Assembly (NCBI GenBank): GCA_014649355.1
Contig: BMSW01000007.1
Location: 62,001-126,000 of the forward strand
Direction of reading: 5' to 3'
DNA length: 64,000 nucleotides
DNA from: Streptomyces althioticus
GTDB lineage: Bacteria > Actinomycetota > Actinomycetes > Streptomycetales > Streptomycetaceae
The position numbers were made by a program, and so were the translations under genes. Within the stretch, counting starts at the first letter, position 1; the number at the start of each line of letters is the position of its first letter. Shown piece by piece: positions 15,766 to 25,372 of the stretch. The notes beneath the pieces are model-generated. The model was not told the origin of the DNA. It worked only from the letters and a program-made list of their open reading frames with translations, and did no database searches.

Positions 15766-18237
15766 GTGGACGACTATGCGGGACGGGTTCTCGCCGACCG
15801 CTACCGCCTGCCCCTGCCCCCCTCCGACGAGTACGAGCTGACCGAGAGCCGCGCGTTCGACACCTACAGCGGCCAGGAGGTCCTGGTCCGGCAGGTGCCG
15901 CTGCCGGAGGTCGTCGAGGCCGAGGTGCTGGACGCCGAAGGGCTGCCCGAGGGCTTCACCGCCCGGGACGGCGCGCGGCGCGGCAGGGGCGTCCCAGGCG
16001 GCGGCCAGGGCGCGGTGCGCCGCCCCGCCGACCCGGTCGTGCGGCGCGCGGTGGAGGCCGCGCAGGCCGCGGCGGCCCTGCCCGACCATCCGCGCCTGGA
16101 CCAGGTCTTCGACGTGTTCGCGGAAGGCGGTTCGCTGTGGATCGTCAGCGAGTACGTCGCCGCGCGCCCGCTGGCCGCGCTGCTCGCCGAGAAGCCGCTG
16201 TCCCCGTACCGGGCCGCCGAGGTCGCCTCCGACGTGCTCACCGCCCTGCGGGTGCTGCACTCCCACGGCTGGGTGCACCGCAACATCACCGCGCGCACGG
16301 TGCTGGTCTGCGAAGACGGCCGGGTCATGCTCACCGGGCTCGCGGTCGGCGCGGCCGAGGAGGCGCTGTGCGGTTACGACCCCGTGCCGCCCGCCGACGA
16401 CGACGAACCGGAGCCCGGCGCGGCGCTCGAGGCGCTCGGTCCGGGTACCGGAGGCGACGGCGGGCGCGGACCGGCCTGGCCGCCCGGGTTCACCGCCGAC
16501 CCCGACCCCGACCCGGACGCGGCGCGCCGCGCGGCCATCGAGGCGCGCGCCGGACGGCTCCCGGGCGGCGGCGGGACCGGCGGGCCCGCCGACCTCTCAC
16601 CCGTGGTGGCGCCCCGCGCCCTGGACAGCGCGGGGGACGTGCGGGCGGCGCGGGCCGGGGCCATCGCCGCCTACCGCGCCGGCGCCCGCGCCGCGGCCCG
16701 CGTGCAGGAGGCCCAGCAGGGCTCCCGCGCGCTGCCCGGCGCGCGGCCCGCCCCCGAGGAGGGCGCCGAACAGCGGCCGTCGGCGCCCCCGGGGCAGATA
16801 GCCGACCCCTACGGAGTGGCCGCCTCCGGCTGGCACGGTGCCGCACCCCGCATCGGCGCCCAGGCGAGCGGCACGCCCGAAACCGCAGCCCTCGGACCCG
16901 CCGCCTCCGAATCCGCCGCCCCCGAGTCCGGCGCGACGCCCGGCCGCTGGGACGAGCCCGCCCCGCACACCCCCGCGCGCCGGGGCCCGGCCACCGCGCT
17001 GGCCGCCGAGCGCGCCCGGCAGGCGCGGATGGCCGTCGTCGGGCCCGTCACCGAGCGCTGGGCGCCCGAACAGGCGGGCCCCGTGCACGAGAACTGGCAG
17101 CTCGCGCCGCCCATCGGACCCGTCACCGACCTGTGGGCGCTGGGCGCGCTGCTGTTCCGCGCCGTCCAGGGGCACGCCCCCTACCCGGAGGAGTCGACGG
17201 CCGAGCTGGTGCAGATGGTGTGCGCCGAGCCGCCCGCGTTCGCCGAGGAGTGCGGCCCACTGCGCCCGGTCGTGGAGTCGCTGCTGCGCCAGGACCCCAC
17301 CGAGCGCCCCGACTTCGAGGAGCTGCGCGGCTGGCTGCGGTCGCTGGTGCGCTCCGCGCCCGAGCCGGAGGCGGGCCTGAACGTCATCACGGCACCACCG
17401 GTCGACGCGGGGCGTCTCCCGGTCATAAGGCGCCGGGGCGAACTCGTGCGCAGGCGGCGCGCCGGACTGCCCGCGCAGCACGGACGGCACAAGAAGGCCG
17501 CGCCGCGCGCCGGTTCACCACGCCGCCTCGGCCGCACCCTGCTCCTGCTGGTGCTGCTCGCCATGGCGGCGGCGATCGCCTACGCGGTGCTGTTCATGCC
17601 GAAGGCCGGCGAGGAGACCACCGGGTCGTCCTCCGCCGGCCGCACCCCGGCCGCCGGAGGGGCCGCGCCGAGTTCCTCGGGCGACGCCCGCCCGGACGGC
17701 AGCAACTCCCCGGGCGGCGGCGACGGCGGGCCGAGCGCGCCGGAGGAGTCGGCCTCCACGAAGACGCAGACCACCGGCCCCGACGTCGCCGACGGCTTCA
17801 CGCTGCGCAAGGACCCCGAGGGCTTCGAGGTCGCCGTCGCCGAGGGCTGGCAGCGCACCGGCAAGAACGGCAGCGGCCAGGTCGTCTACTCCAAGGGCGA
17901 CTTCGAGCTCGTCGTGGTGCCGGGCCGGGACAGCGCCCAGCAGTTCGGCGCCGACCCCATGGCCTACCAGCGGGACGCCGAGCGCGAACTCCAGCCGTAC
18001 CGCGACTCCAGCTGGGCCACCTCGACCGGCCTGAAGACCATCGAGGTCGGCGGACGGGTCATGGCCGAGGGCCAGTTCACCTGGACCGGAGACCGGGGCG
18101 AGCTGTACGTGCGCAACCTCGCCGCGCTGATCGACGGCCGCTACCACGTGCTCCAGGTGCGCGGCCCGGACGGCGAACGGGACGAGGTGACACGGCTCTA
18201 CGAGCAGGCGGCCGCCACGTACCGGCACACCGGCTGA
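15766..18237 (+). CDS. Membrane pseudokinase, second of the kinase cluster
   Basis: About 823 residues, starting at a GTG with GGGGGAGG upstream. The fold of a PknB-type kinase is recognisable (A-D-R-Y-R-L, then H-P-R-L-D-Q-V-F-D-V-F, and a C-lobe D-L-W-A-L-G-A-L-L-F-R-A-V). Key residues are gone: there is no glycine loop, the lysine strand reads E-V-L-V-R-Q-V-P, the catalytic loop is H-R-N-I-T-A-R-T, and DFG is replaced by T-G-L. About 250 Ala/Pro/Gly-rich residues are inserted between catalytic loop and C-lobe. One membrane helix (L-L-L-L-V-L-L-A-M-A-A-A) and an extracellular domain (D-P-E-G-F-E-V-A-V-A) follow. Confidence 0.85.
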   Translation: MDDYAGRVLADRYRLPLPPSDEYELTESRAFDTYSGQEVLVRQVPLPEVVEAEVLDAEGLPEGFTARDGARRGRGVPGGGQGAVRRPADPVVRRAVEAAQAAAALPDHPRLDQVFDVFAEGGSLWIVSEYVAARPLAALLAEKPLSPYRAAEVASDVLTALRVLHSHGWVHRNITARTVLVCEDGRVMLTGLAVGAAEEALCGYDPVPPADDDEPEPGAALEALGPGTGGDGGRGPAWPPGFTADPDPDPDAARRAAIEARAGRLPGGGGTGGPADLSPVVAPRALDSAGDVRAARAGAIAAYRAGARAAARVQEAQQGSRALPGARPAPEEGAEQRPSAPPGQIADPYGVAASGWHGAAPRIGAQASGTPETAALGPAASESAAPESGATPGRWDEPAPHTPARRGPATALAAERARQARMAVVGPVTERWAPEQAGPVHENWQLAPPIGPVTDLWALGALLFRAVQGHAPYPEESTAELVQMVCAEPPAFAEECGPLRPVVESLLRQDPTERPDFEELRGWLRSLVRSAPEPEAGLNVITAPPVDAGRLPVIRRRGELVRRRRAGLPAQHGRHKKAAPRAGSPRRLGRTLLLLVLLAMAAAIAYAVLFMPKAGEETTGSSSAGRTPAAGGAAPSSSGDARPDGSNSPGGGDGGPSAPEESASTKTQTTGPDVADGFTLRKDPEGFEVAVAEGWQRTGKNGSGQVVYSKGDFELVVVPGRDSAQQFGADPMAYQRDAERELQPYRDSSWATSTGLKTIEVGGRVMAEGQFTWTGDRGELYVRNLAALIDGRYHVLQVRGPDGERDEVTRLYEQAAATYRHTG

Positions 18238-18376
18238 CCACCGGTACGGCCGTGAGGGAGGACGCGACACGGGGGGCGCGACAAACCATCACAGTGCGGT
18301 CTCTCTGGCACCCCCTCGGTTCCCAGGACGGGCCGGGGTACCTACCCTGACCCTGTCAAGACCATTGCGGGGCAAC

Positions 18377-20035
18377 GTGAATCAGATGCAGGGCTCGCTC
18401 GTCGCGGGCCGCTACCGACTCGGCGAATCCATCGGGAGCGGTGGCATGGGCCGGGTGTGGCGCGCACACGACGAGGTGCTGCACCGTTCCGTCGCCATCA
18501 AGGAACTCACCGCCGCGCTCTACGTCTCCGACAGCGAACAGGCCACCCTGCTGGCCCGCACCCGCGCGGAGGCGCGGGCCGCCGCGCGGATCAACCACTC
18601 GGCCGTCGTCACCGTGCACGACGTGCTGGAGCACGACGGCCGGCCGTGGATCGTCATGGAGCTGGTCGAGGGCCGCTCGCTGGCCGACGCGGTCAAGGAG
18701 CAGGAGCGCGTCGAGCCCCGCGAGGCCGCCCGCATCGGCCTGTGGGTGCTGCGCGCCCTGCGCGCCGCACACGCCGCCGGCGTCCTGCACCGCGACGTCA
18801 AGCCCGGCAACGTCCTGCTCGGCCGGGACGGGCGGGTGCTGCTCACCGACTTCGGCATCGCGCAGATAGACGGCGACGCGGCCATCACCCGCACCGGAGA
18901 GGTCGTCGGCTCCGTCGACTACCTGGCGCCCGAGCGGGTCCGCGGCCACGACCCCGGCCCCGCGTCCGACCTGTGGGCGCTCGGCGCCACCCTGTACACG
19001 GCGGTGGAGGGCCTCTCGCCGTTCCGCCGCACCTCGCCGCTCACCACCATGCAGGCCGTCGTCGAGGAGGAGGCCGAGCCGCTCCGGCACGCCGGCCCGC
19101 TCGCGCCCGTCATCAGCGCGTTCCTCCGGAAGGATCCGGCCACCCGGCCCGACGCGGCGACGGCCGAGCAGATGCTCGCCGAGGCCGCGGAGGGACGCCG
19201 GCCGCGCGCGGCGCAGGAGTACGTGCCGACCCAGGCCGTCGGCGCCCACGTCCCGCTGCCGCGACAGGCAGGACCGCACCCCGGCGCGGGCGCACAGCCG
19301 TACCCGACCGGCACGCCGGCCCGCCCGCAGGGCAGCGGCTCCACCTCCGTGCAGGCGCCGTACGGGGCGCCGACGGTGCCCCGCCGGCGCTCGCGCGGGC
19401 GGACGGTCGCCCTGGTCGTGGCGCTGGCCGCGATCATCGGCGGCGGCACGGCGGTGGTGCTCCAGCAGCAGGACGACCGGGGCGGTGCCAAGGCCACACC
19501 GGGCAGGACCGCCGAGGCCCCCGCGACGCCCGGCGTGTCGGACACGGAGGGGACCGACACCGGCGGCCTGCCCGAGGGGTGGGTGCGCCGCAGCGACCCC
19601 TTCGGCTTCACCGTCGTGCTGCCCGGCGAGGACTGGGAACGGGTGGTGTTCGACGAGGAGACCCAGCAGGTCGACTACACCCCCGACGGCGGCAAGCACT
19701 TCCTGCGTATAGCCGCCGACGAGTCCCCGGACTTCGACGACCCGTTCGACCACCTCAGCGACCTCGACCAGCAGGTCGGCGGGCGTCTCGTCGACTACGA
19801 GCAGATCGAGCTGAAGCGCCTGACCTACCGCGACCGCGAGGCCGCGCGCCTGGAGTACAGCTGGACCGCGCTGCCCAAGGACACCGAGTTCCCCGGACCG
19901 TACCGGGCGGTGGACCACATGTATCTCACGCGCGACGGCGTGGAGTACGCCCTCTACATGGCCGGGCCCGCCGAGGACTGGGACGCGACCATGCAGCAGT
20001 TCGAGACGATTCTCAGAGGCTGGCGCGAGCCCTGA
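18377..20035 (+). CDS. Membrane Ser/Thr protein kinase, third of the cluster
   Basis: About 552 residues with a GTG start after GCGGGGC. The kinase domain has G-S-G-G-M-G-R-V, V-A-I-K-E, H-R-D-V-K-P-G-N and D-F-G-I-A-Q, then S-V-D-Y-L-A-P-E, all intact. A short Pro-rich linker leads to a membrane helix (V-A-L-V-V-A-L-A-A-I-I-G-G-G, about 342-360). The outside domain starts L-P-E-G-W and continues D-P-F-G-F-T-V-V-L-P, the same plan as kinases 1, 2 and 5. No partner phosphatase is adjacent. It corresponds by position to SCO4777. Confidence 0.9.
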   Translation: MNQMQGSLVAGRYRLGESIGSGGMGRVWRAHDEVLHRSVAIKELTAALYVSDSEQATLLARTRAEARAAARINHSAVVTVHDVLEHDGRPWIVMELVEGRSLADAVKEQERVEPREAARIGLWVLRALRAAHAAGVLHRDVKPGNVLLGRDGRVLLTDFGIAQIDGDAAITRTGEVVGSVDYLAPERVRGHDPGPASDLWALGATLYTAVEGLSPFRRTSPLTTMQAVVEEEAEPLRHAGPLAPVISAFLRKDPATRPDAATAEQMLAEAAEGRRPRAAQEYVPTQAVGAHVPLPRQAGPHPGAGAQPYPTGTPARPQGSGSTSVQAPYGAPTVPRRRSRGRTVALVVALAAIIGGGTAVVLQQQDDRGGAKATPGRTAEAPATPGVSDTEGTDTGGLPEGWVRRSDPFGFTVVLPGEDWERVVFDEETQQVDYTPDGGKHFLRIAADESPDFDDPFDHLSDLDQQVGGRLVDYEQIELKRLTYRDREAARLEYSWTALPKDTEFPGPYRAVDHMYLTRDGVEYALYMAGPAEDWDATMQQFETILRGWREP

Positions 20036-20118
20036 CCGCCCCCGGCGTGCGCGGACGTGCGCCCGTTGGCCGAATCGCCGTACCGGAGCGGACACATCCG
20101 GTGGGGCATGATGGGCTC

Positions 20119-21453
<1,335 letters not shown>

Positions 21454-21732
21454 GGTCTTTCGGCTGCGTCGTTCCGGCGTCGCGAGGTCCGGTCGAGTTG
21501 ACGCCTTCCTCCGTCTTGCGGCCGCACGCACCGGACACCGCTCGGGCCGGCCGAAGAGGGGCACTGCCTCCCACAGCCAGGGTGATCCAGACGCAAGCCC
21601 CTGGTCGCACGGGTGAGGTCGTACCCGCATAGACGCATAAAAGCGGCATAAGTCCCGGCGTGGGTCACGGGTCTGTGACCGGTGGCGGCCCGCTGTGGAG
21701 CGGTGGTGGTCCGGCACGATATGCATGGAGCC

Positions 21733-23508
21733 ATGAGCAGTGACGGGGGAGCCCGCAACGGGGCCGACGAGCCGACCAGTTTTGGTCTGCAACCGCCCAA
21801 CCAGAACCCGCCGGCGGCCGTGCCGCACCCCGGCAATCCGTACGCGGCCCCGACCGTCGTGGTCCCGCCCCAGGGGGACGGCCAGGCCCACGCGCACGGC
21901 CACGCGTCACACCCCGCGCCGGACGGCGCGCGGGGACGGGACGGCGCGCAGGCGGGCGGTCCGCGGCAGGCCGCCCCGGCGGGTGGCCCGGTTCCGTCCG
22001 GTCCGTCCGCGCCCGACCCCGGCGCGGGACGGGTGATCGCCGGCCGCTACCGGCTGCTCGCCAAGCTCGGCCACGGCGGCATGGGCACCGTGTGGCGGGC
22101 CAAGGACGAGACCGTCGACCGCGAGGTGGCCGTCAAGGAGCCCCGGGTCCCCGACCACCTTCCCGAACGTGAACGGGACAACGCCTTCGAGCGGATGCGC
22201 CGTGAGGCCCGCGCCGCCGCCCGCCTCGACCACCCCGCCGTGGTCAACGTCCACGACGTCGCCGTGGTCGACGGCCGGCCGTGGATCGTGATGGAACTCG
22301 TCCAGGGCCGCTCGCTCGGCGCGGTGCTCCAGGAGGAGGGCACGCTGTCCGCGCGCGAGGCCGCCCGCGTCGGCCTGGAGGTGCTCGGCGCGCTGGAGGC
22401 CGCGCACGCGGCGGGCGTCCTGCACCGGGACGTCAAGCCGGACAACGTGCTGCTGGGCCGGCACGACCGGGTCGTGCTCACCGACTTCGGCATCGCCCAG
22501 ATCGAGGGCGAGACCAACCTGACCGACACCGGCGGCTTCGTCGGCTCGCCCGAGTACATCGCCCCGGAGCGGGTGCTGGGCCAGCGCCCCGGCCCCGCCT
22601 CCGACCTGTGGTCGCTCGGCGTGGTGCTGTACGCGGCGACGGAGGGCGTGTCGCCGTTCCGCCGCAGCAACACGCCCGCCACCCTCCAGTCCGTGCTCAA
22701 CGCCACGCCCGCGCCGCCCGCCGCCGCGCAGGGCCCGCTGGCCGAGATCATCACGGCGCTGCTCCAGAAGGACCCGGCGCGCCGTCCGGGCGCCGCCCAG
22801 GTCCGCGCCGCCCTGGAGGCCGCCGCGAACCCGCCCGCGCCGCAGCCGACCCAGATGGCCCCGCTGCCCGCGCCGGGCCGCGAGAGCGGCATCCGCATCG
22901 GCCGCAGGGCACTGCTGGGGCTGGGCGCGGCGGTGGTCGCCGCGGCCGTCGTGGTGGGCCTCGTGATCGCGGACCCGTTCGCCGGGCCGCTGCCCGACGG
23001 CTGGAAGACCCACGACCTCGGTGACCGGGTGGGCGTCTCCCTCGCGGTGCCGGAGGGCTTCGTGAAGGACGAGCCGGCCGAGGACGCCGACGGCACCGTC
23101 GCCTCTTTCACCGACCCGAGCGGGATGGTGCGGATCGAGACCGACCGCGATCTGAAGGCCGACGACAAGGACGACAAGATCCCGGCGTCCGCGTCCGAGC
23201 AGGCGTTCGCCCACTGGAACGAGCTGAAGGACGGCGAGTTCTCCTGGGGGATCGCCGACACGCCGGCGCCGCAGGGGCGGCCCCGGGAGACGACGTACAA
23301 GGAGCAGGACGCGGCGACGAACACGATCGTCTTCACGACGACCACCACGCCGCCCCTGGAGCGCGAGGCGCAGGTCCTGTACTACCGGAACAAGGACGGC
23401 GACATGTACCGGCTCTGGGTCGTCTACCCCGCGAAGGGCTACTTCGCCGAGGACGGCCGCGAGATCGCCCGCACCGTCTTCGACACCTGGGACGTCCACA
23501 AGCGCTGA
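21733..23508 (+). CDS. Membrane Ser/Thr protein kinase, fifth of the cluster
   Basis: About 591 residues. It opens with about 95 disordered Gly/Pro/His-rich residues, then a complete kinase domain (G-H-G-G-M-G-T-V, V-A-V-K-E, H-R-D-V-K-P-D-N, D-F-G-I-A-Q, S-P-E-Y-I-A-P-E). The membrane helix (L-G-A-A-V-V-A-A-A-V-V-V-G-L-V) is near 400, and an outside domain starts L-P-D-G-W-K. GGAGCC precedes the ATG. A 280-base gap separates it from kinase 4, consistent with the report that these five genes are transcribed independently in S. coelicolor. A hairpin follows the stop codon. Confidence 0.9.
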   Translation: MSSDGGARNGADEPTSFGLQPPNQNPPAAVPHPGNPYAAPTVVVPPQGDGQAHAHGHASHPAPDGARGRDGAQAGGPRQAAPAGGPVPSGPSAPDPGAGRVIAGRYRLLAKLGHGGMGTVWRAKDETVDREVAVKEPRVPDHLPERERDNAFERMRREARAAARLDHPAVVNVHDVAVVDGRPWIVMELVQGRSLGAVLQEEGTLSAREAARVGLEVLGALEAAHAAGVLHRDVKPDNVLLGRHDRVVLTDFGIAQIEGETNLTDTGGFVGSPEYIAPERVLGQRPGPASDLWSLGVVLYAATEGVSPFRRSNTPATLQSVLNATPAPPAAAQGPLAEIITALLQKDPARRPGAAQVRAALEAAANPPAPQPTQMAPLPAPGRESGIRIGRRALLGLGAAVVAAAVVVGLVIADPFAGPLPDGWKTHDLGDRVGVSLAVPEGFVKDEPAEDADGTVASFTDPSGMVRIETDRDLKADDKDDKIPASASEQAFAHWNELKDGEFSWGIADTPAPQGRPRETTYKEQDAATNTIVFTTTTTPPLEREAQVLYYRNKDGDMYRLWVVYPAKGYFAEDGREIARTVFDTWDVHKR

Positions 23509-23518
23509 CACTCCGCAC

Positions 23519-23550
23519 GGTCACCGGCACCCCACGGGGCGCCGGTGACC
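23519..23550 (+). terminator. Hairpin after the kinase cluster
   Basis: GGTCACCGGC pairs with GCCGGTGACC around a 12-base loop, starting 11 bases after the last kinase stop codon. Confidence 0.7.
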
Positions 23551-23574
23551 GCAACGCGCTGATCAGCGGCTTCG

Positions 23575-23594
23575 TTGCCAGCGTTCACTGGCAA
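23575..23594. promoter_or_regulatory. Palindrome upstream of the aldehyde dehydrogenase gene
   Basis: TTGCCAG and CTGGCAA form a perfect 7-base inverted repeat with a 6-base centre, 70 bases before the start codon. This is the size of a TetR/GntR-type operator. No regulator gene is adjacent, so the binder is unknown. Confidence 0.4.
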
Positions 23595-23664
23595 TGTGTG
23601 AGCCCTGCGGGAATCTGTTACCGACGGGTACACAAAGTGTGTTCCCCGGCATACTCTGCGCCTC

Positions 23665-25278
23665 ATGACGGACGCGCAGACCCGGGCAACGACCGGCACC
23701 AACCCCTTGGCCCCCGCCCCCCAGGGCGTACGCACCGCCGCCGACGTGGTGACGCCGGAACTGGTCGCCCAGCTCACCAAGGGCGTGGCGGGCTCCGGCC
23801 GCACCGCCAACCACACGCCGTTCACCGGCGAGAAGCTGGCCGACCTGCCCGAGTCGACGCCCGAGGACGTGGCGAAGGCGTTCGAGACGGCCCGCGCCGC
23901 CCAGGCCGTGTGGGCGCGGACACCGGTCGGGGAGCGCGCCGCCGTGCTGCTGCGCTTCCACGACCTGGTGCTCAGCCGCCAGGCGGAGGTGCTGGACCTG
24001 GTCCAGCTGGAGACCGGCAAGGCCCGGCTGCACGCCCACGAGGAGGTCCAGGCGGTCGCCGTCGCCGCCCGCCACTACGGCCGCCGCGCCGCCGCCTATC
24101 TGCGGCCCAAGCGGCACGCGGGCGCCGTGCCGGTGCTGACGAAGGTCTCCGAGCTGCGCCACCCGCGCGGCGTGGTCGGCCAGATCGCGCCCTGGAACTA
24201 CCCGCTCGAACTGTCCGTCGGCGACGCCCTCCCCGCGTTCGTCGCGGGCAACGCCGTCGTCATGAAGCCCGACACGGAGACCTGCCTGACCGCGCTGTGG
24301 GCCCGAGACCTGCTGATCGAGGCCGGGCTGCCCGCCGACGTGTTCCAGGTCGTCCTCGGCGACGGCCCGGTCATCGGCCCCGAGGTCGTCCGGCACGCCG
24401 ACTACGTCTCGTTCACCGGCTCCACCCGCACCGGCCGCGAGGTCGCCCAGGGCGCCGCCGCCCGCCTGGTCGGCGTCTCCCTCGAACTCGGCGGCAAGAA
24501 CGCCATGCTGGTGCTGGAGGACGCCGACATCGACAAGGCCGCCGCCGGCGCCGTCCGCGCCTGCTTCTCCTCCGCCGGCCAGCTCTGCATCTCCATCGAG
24601 CGTCTCTACGTCCACGAGGCGGTCGCCGACGCCTTCCTGGAGCGGTTCGCCGCCCGCACCAAGGCGCTGCGCCTGGGCACCGCCCTCGCCTACGGCGCCG
24701 ACATGGGCTCCCTGGTCGGGCAGCGCCAGCTGGACGCGGTCACCCGGCACGTCGACGACGCCGTCGCGAAGGGCGCCAAGGTCCTCGCCGGCGGCACCGC
24801 CCGCCCGGACATCGGCCCCTACTTCTACGAGCCGACCATCCTCGACGGCGTCGAGGCCCCGATGAGCGTCTGCACGGAGGAGACCTTCGGCCCGGTCGTC
24901 TCGGTCTACCGCTTCTCCTCCGACGACGAGGCGGTCGAGCGCGCCAACGGAACGCCGTACGGGCTCAACGCGTCGGTGTGGACGCGCAACGCCCGCCGCG
25001 GCCGGGAGATCGCCGCCCGCCTGCGCACCGGCACGGTCAACGTCAACGAGGGCTACGCGCCCGCGTACGGCAGCGTGCAGTCCCCGATGGGCGGCATGAA
25101 GGAGTCCGGTCTCGGCCGCCGGCACGGCTCGGAGGGGATCCTCAAGTACACCGAGGCCCAGACCGTCGCCCAGCAGCGGCTGCTGCCGATGGCGCCGTCG
25201 CTCGGCATGGACGACGAGAAGTACGCGGCCTTCATGAGCCGCAGCCTGCGCCTGATGAAGGCGTTCCGTTTCCGCTAG
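23665..25278 (+). CDS. Succinate-semialdehyde dehydrogenase-type aldehyde dehydrogenase
   Basis: A 537-residue NAD(P)-dependent aldehyde dehydrogenase. It has P-W-N-Y-P for cofactor binding, the catalytic glutamate in L-E-L-G-G-K-N, the catalytic cysteine in S-A-G-Q-L-C-I, and E-E-T-F-G-P-V near the C-terminus, so it should be active. It most resembles the GabD2/SCO4780-like group that converts succinic semialdehyde to succinate; the exact substrate is inferred. The next gene, a GMC oxidoreductase, starts 95 bases downstream on the same strand and could supply an aldehyde or ketone substrate. Confidence 0.85.
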   Translation: MTDAQTRATTGTNPLAPAPQGVRTAADVVTPELVAQLTKGVAGSGRTANHTPFTGEKLADLPESTPEDVAKAFETARAAQAVWARTPVGERAAVLLRFHDLVLSRQAEVLDLVQLETGKARLHAHEEVQAVAVAARHYGRRAAAYLRPKRHAGAVPVLTKVSELRHPRGVVGQIAPWNYPLELSVGDALPAFVAGNAVVMKPDTETCLTALWARDLLIEAGLPADVFQVVLGDGPVIGPEVVRHADYVSFTGSTRTGREVAQGAAARLVGVSLELGGKNAMLVLEDADIDKAAAGAVRACFSSAGQLCISIERLYVHEAVADAFLERFAARTKALRLGTALAYGADMGSLVGQRQLDAVTRHVDDAVAKGAKVLAGGTARPDIGPYFYEPTILDGVEAPMSVCTEETFGPVVSVYRFSSDDEAVERANGTPYGLNASVWTRNARRGREIAARLRTGTVNVNEGYAPAYGSVQSPMGGMKESGLGRRHGSEGILKYTEAQTVAQQRLLPMAPSLGMDDEKYAAFMSRSLRLMKAFRFR

Positions 25279-25372
25279 GCCCTCCGCCGGGCACCCTTCC
25301 GCCAGGCCCCTCCGCCGGGTCCCCGCTCCCGGCGCCGCGGCTTCGAACGAGAGCTTTCGACGAGGAGAGCAC

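Noticed and set aside
18457..20118. Long frame leading into kinase 4 from inside kinase 3
   Set aside because: It is the shadow of kinase 3 that happens to stay open into the kinase 4 frame; kinase 4 starts at 20119 with the expected N-terminus.
21454..21732. Possible insertion-sequence remnant between kinases 4 and 5
   Set aside because: The AGGGTCTTTC start resembles some element ends, but I found no matching inverted end, no transposase motifs and no target duplication.
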